Shown in pieces: positions 60,301 through 64,000 of a stretch of DNA of 64,000 nucleotides. The translations under genes and the position numbers were made by a program. The stretch spans positions 4,238,433 through 4,302,432 of the forward strand of contig PTFA01000028.1 in NCBI GenBank assembly GCA_003342895.1. The letters are read 5' to 3'. The notes beneath the pieces are model-generated. The model was not told the origin of the DNA and did not search any database. It was given only the letters and a program-made list of their open reading frames with translations. The first letter of the stretch is position 1; every line of letters starts with the position of its first letter. This DNA comes from Casuarius casuarius. Its lineage: Eukaryota > Chordata > Aves > Casuariiformes > Casuariidae.

Positions 60301-63300
60301 CATAAAGATAAAATAGCTATAAGCCTTCATATGACCTAAGGGTTTTGGGGTCACCATGACCACTTAAAATATAATTGGCTTTTTTAAGCTACAGCACTGA
60401 GGTGTGATGGCAAATGCTTTACGTTTGCAGCTCTTCCTCTTGGCACAGACGGACGTAAATAGGATGCTGCCTGGCGTCTGTCACTTTGCTCGTGCTCAGC
60501 TTAGGTTTCACCAGGGTCAGCTATAGCCAGCCAGGCCCCGGTCTGGAGTTCGCGCGCGCGAGAGGCTCAGCTCTCGATTTCGTGTCCGTTCTTCAGCCTA
60601 TTACAGCACGGCTCCATTGCACTCTTCACCTTGGATGTGGGGGGAGCGTGGCGGGGGCAAGGCAGGGCAGCGCAAGGGTGGCCTGCGTAGGACTCACATT
60701 GCTGGTGGACTTGAGCACTTCCCCCTGCCTTGCCTATGGTGTGGCTTTTTGGCAGCTTTTCTGTATGGATCTTCTCTTTAAGGTCTTTGCACTTGGGATG
60801 CGTATGGCTGGGAGTGAAAACTGTCATTTAGACAATGTTTAATTCAGTGATACTCTGGTCAAAAACTGGCTGTGTTGCTTTTTACTCCAACACTTTACAG
60901 CATTCACCCATGCTTCTTTCCGCTCTCCCAGTCCTGACTTAACCTATTCTTCTCTGTTGCTGTTTGAGGATTTTGTTCTCCCCATCCTCTCTTAGGTCCC
61001 ACATACTGAACTTCACCCTTGTGCTTCCAGGAGAGCTCTTAGCTTCCTCGCTCACATCTTAATTTCCTCAGGTAAAAGTCTACAGTGTCATGTAATGGAG
61101 GGGAATTGGCCTGGGTAAATGAATGGCTCTCTTCCTTTCTTTGACTTTTTCGGTATAAGAAGTCTTCTGGTGGGTCTGTGGCACATGCCTTGTTGAAGGG
61201 TCTGCTTGCTGGAAGCAGCCCAGTGCTGCTCTTGAACTATTGCGAATGGTCATATGCTGGAGTGCAAATGATTTACTAGGAGACTTAAATTGCTGCTGTA
61301 TGTCTTACAGTATTTTTTTTCCAGCCTCATTTTTTTCTAAGAGAACAAAAACTGGCAGTTTTTGGGAATTGTTATCCCTGAATAACTCGGAATTACGCCT
61401 TTTAAATAGTTCAATGAATTTGCATTGCAAAATTTAAACAAATGTTACTTTTTCATGCATTCTTTTTGACTGTTTTATAGAACTTTCAAGTTTAGCTTCA
61501 TTAAAAAAAAAACCTCCATGGATCCATGGGATTATGTTTGAATACTATTGCAAGTTAAATCTGTAAAAGACCTCTTATTTACTGTCATCTCAAGTATAAA
61601 ACATAGTAGCATGAAAGATTTGGTAAGCTCAGTGTTGATGTGGATTATCTCTGTGACCTTGAGACCTTCAAAATCCTTGTCATGGTTGTGATAAGAGGGT
61701 TAACTCTGAACTTGGGCAACATTTACATAGCTGGCACTTGTGGAGTTCTTAATTCCTGTGTAAACTGAGCAAATCTTATGTTTCGAATCTCCTCCTGGAC
61801 ACCATTAATTGTTGCTAAGATAATGTCTCTAGCGGCTGCCTTGCATGCCTGATCTCATCACTAGCAACAGTAATCGTGCTGCAGCTTCAGAAGCGGCAGC
61901 CCTGTTTCTGAAAACTTACTCTTGTACAGAAGGTTTAAGGGCTTTTGTGTGGCTGAGAGGTGCCATCTGACAGGGACTATCTTGGATCAAGGTTTATGAG
62001 AATGAGTTTTTCAATCAAAAAACGACCCCCCAAAGCCTACCAGCCCTTGCTAGTGCCTTTTCTGTTCTGCTGCTTTTGTGGTGCCGGTATGTGGAATGGG
62101 AATATTTCAGAGAAAGGTGAAGGGAGATACAGCTGTGACATGCCAGCTGCTGGAAGATGCTCAAGTATCAACTCACAAGTACCGCTTTGTAAGCAGACTT
62201 AATATTTGCAATAAATGGAAAGAGAATATGAGGAAGTTGCTGGTAGAATGTAACTATTTTGTGCTGAATCAATTGAAGGAATGAAATGTAGGAAGAACTT
62301 AGTTATTGTATCATAGTAAATGCCAGAATAAATCTATGCTCAGGTTGTTCAAAATCAAGGGTGATATTTTAAACTAATGCTGCTTGCTACTCCATGAAGT
62401 GCTTTCTACACACTCTTCCTTTAGTGTTTTTCCATGAAGGAATGTCTATAATGAGGGAACCTGGTGACTTTTAACACTGATGTTTTATATCTATTAACTG
62501 TTGGTTAATGGGGTAGCAACATCTAGAATGAGCTGAAATTGAGCACTTTTAGCCTAGCTACACTGACATTTTTATTTTTTGTTACTAATCTGTACACATT
62601 TATAACATTCATTCTGTGAGAATATCTGTGGCATTTTTCTTTTTTTAATCCCACATTGAAAATCCGAGAATTGGTATACTGATGAAATAGTGTTATTTTA
62701 GATGTGCTTTTTCCTGCATAACTCTTGTGTGGTGTGCATGTGTCTTGTCCTTTGGCATTTGGATCTTTGGAGCAGGAATATTTGAGTCCATCGGGATCCT
62801 GCTTGGCCTTGCCAGCAGGCTGGAGCTCCCCTGGTGATGCCCAGCCCTGCTCACCCCTCCCAGTAACAGCCTTTATCACAGCATCTTCCTTCATGAGTTG
62901 AGCACAATCAAGAAGTTACTGATAGTGCAGAAATGTATTTATTTTCTGTCTTAAATCACCTCAATCTTCTGACTAGTTACTTGCCCTGTAGGCCAAAAGA
63001 CTGAGCCTTCTGTCTTTAAACCCTGCTCGTTTGTGTGTTGAATTTCATGTGAGTGAATGGATAGACACTCAAAGGATGTTTGTTTGAAATTGTGGAAAAC
63101 TATGCTGGATTCCATAGTCAGACTGGGGTCTTTGCCAAAAAACCATCATAGCAGACCAGGAATTTCGAAAGTCTTCAAATAAGTTTCTCTGCAGCTCAGT
63201 CCTGGGGCCATCTCTAGACAACAGATTGTCATTGCTGTTTCTAAAAGAGTCTATAACCACTTATTTGATGCGATATCACCGTTGCTTTGAAGCCAATATG

Positions 63301-64000
63301 TGCTGGAGGGGGAAAAGCGCTGAATCGCTCTTATCTGAAGCTGGTATTGCAAGAGCCTCCTCCCAGCGTAGGCACTCCAGGGGCTGGTGCTGCCCATGCT
63401 CTGCCCCGTGATGCTCGCGTATTCAGCCCAGGACCTGACGCTTTGGCACCAGAAGGAAAGAGGGCTGGTTTCCAGCCTGGGCGCTGCCGGTGCAGCATGC
63501 CTCTAGAAGGGGTTTTGGCCTTTTGCTTTTGCTCTTCCTTCAGTCTAGCAGTTTCTCATTCTCTGCTCTCACTTTTTTCCCTCATTACCTAAGGATTCCC
63601 TAAGCCGAACAGCTATCATAACACCATGATACCTGTCAGCGCCTTCATCCACCCTCTGAGTCAATCTTTGCAAATGCATTTAATGGGATATGAGGGTGGC
63701 TGGGGCTGCTCGGTCTGGGGTGTCCTCGCAGAGGGTGGGAGGGGCCATGGATGTGTAGATCCAGGACTAGATTGTAAAGCATTAGTGCTATGCAGGTAAA
63801 TTCCTAGACTGATGCTTATCAAAAGGGTTGTGGGGTTTTTTGGGTCCCATTTTCAGATAAGCTGCCTCTTGCTGCTTTGATTATGGCTGCGGTGAGGGTG
63901 TTTAGAGGCAGAGGTAATGGGCTGTTTAATGGGCTGAGGGAGTTGGTATGAGGACTGCATAGCTGTCAAGGGAAGCTCTGCTGCGGGGCTGAGGACGGGA

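Larger units (their letters stand above)
46275..64000 (+). other. IQGAP2: IQGAP2 intron 1 (continues beyond window)
   Basis: At least 17.7 kb. I looked for the next IQGAP2 exon (expected to encode a D/E-rich stretch before the CH domain) and did not find it. The first 700 bases are still CpG island. GC-rich patches recur at about 47110-47500, 51380-51760, 53070-53200, 53480-53740, 56000-56220, 60050-60270, 60530-60720 and 63380-63510, with AT-rich DNA between. No nested gene was seen; the F2RL2-type receptor gene that lies inside mammalian IQGAP2 is not here. Confidence 0.8.

Noticed and set aside
46275..64000. IQGAP2 exon 2 or a nested PAR receptor gene (F2RL2)
   Set aside because: I looked for the expected acidic exon 2 peptide and for a seven-helix frame of about 370 codons. 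Neither is present in the window.
1..64000. CRISPR arrays, tRNA or rRNA genes, prokaryotic operons, complete endogenous retroviruses
   Set aside because: None seen. The only clear transposon is the CR1 fragment, and no LTR pair or retroviral gene set was recognised.

Overview
The window looks like avian nuclear DNA (or at least sauropsid). Three things point there: spliced vertebrate genes with GT-AG introns, an old CR1 LINE of the kind dominant in birds and reptiles, and fairly short introns with CpG-rich promoter DNA. There are no bacterial operons, CRISPR arrays or phage genes. Most open frames in the window are chance frames in non-coding DNA.

Left part (1 to about 33.7 kb): the 3' half of SV2C, synaptic vesicle glycoprotein 2C, on the + strand. 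Seven exons (3119-3229, 4705-4793, 5325-5489, 9696-9829, 11445-11648, 12531-12690, 23654-23837) join with perfect phase into 348 codons plus a stop. They encode TM7, the large luminal pentapeptide-repeat domain, TM8 to TM12 and the C-terminus. The earlier exons lie upstream of the window. A 3' UTR follows; its end is uncertain, with candidate poly(A) signals from 24.7 kb to 33.7 kb. A CR1 copy with a large internal deletion sits antisense at about 5.7-7.1 kb in an intron.

Middle part (about 33.75 to 45.4 kb): apparently gene-free spacer DNA with simple repeats and several separate GC/CpG-rich patches that become denser toward the right.

Right part (45.4 to 64 kb): a CpG island promoter, interrupted by a 135-base assembly gap, and the first coding exon of IQGAP2 (46229-46274, 15 codons plus one base, + strand). 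The rest, to 64 kb, is IQGAP2 intron 1; no second exon was recognised. SV2C followed by IQGAP2 in the same orientation matches the conserved vertebrate gene order (human 5q13), which supports both identifications.

The two genes are neighbours by conserved synteny, not functional partners. SV2C is a vesicle membrane glycoprotein of neurons and endocrine cells. IQGAP2 is a cytoplasmic scaffold for Rac1/Cdc42, calmodulin and actin. I found no convincing undescribed gene system. The best leads are a phase-compatible possible alternative last exon of SV2C (9256 to about 9550), an odd degenerate minisatellite at the start of IQGAP2 intron 1, and an AT-palindrome plus GC tandem repeat in the IQGAP2 promoter.
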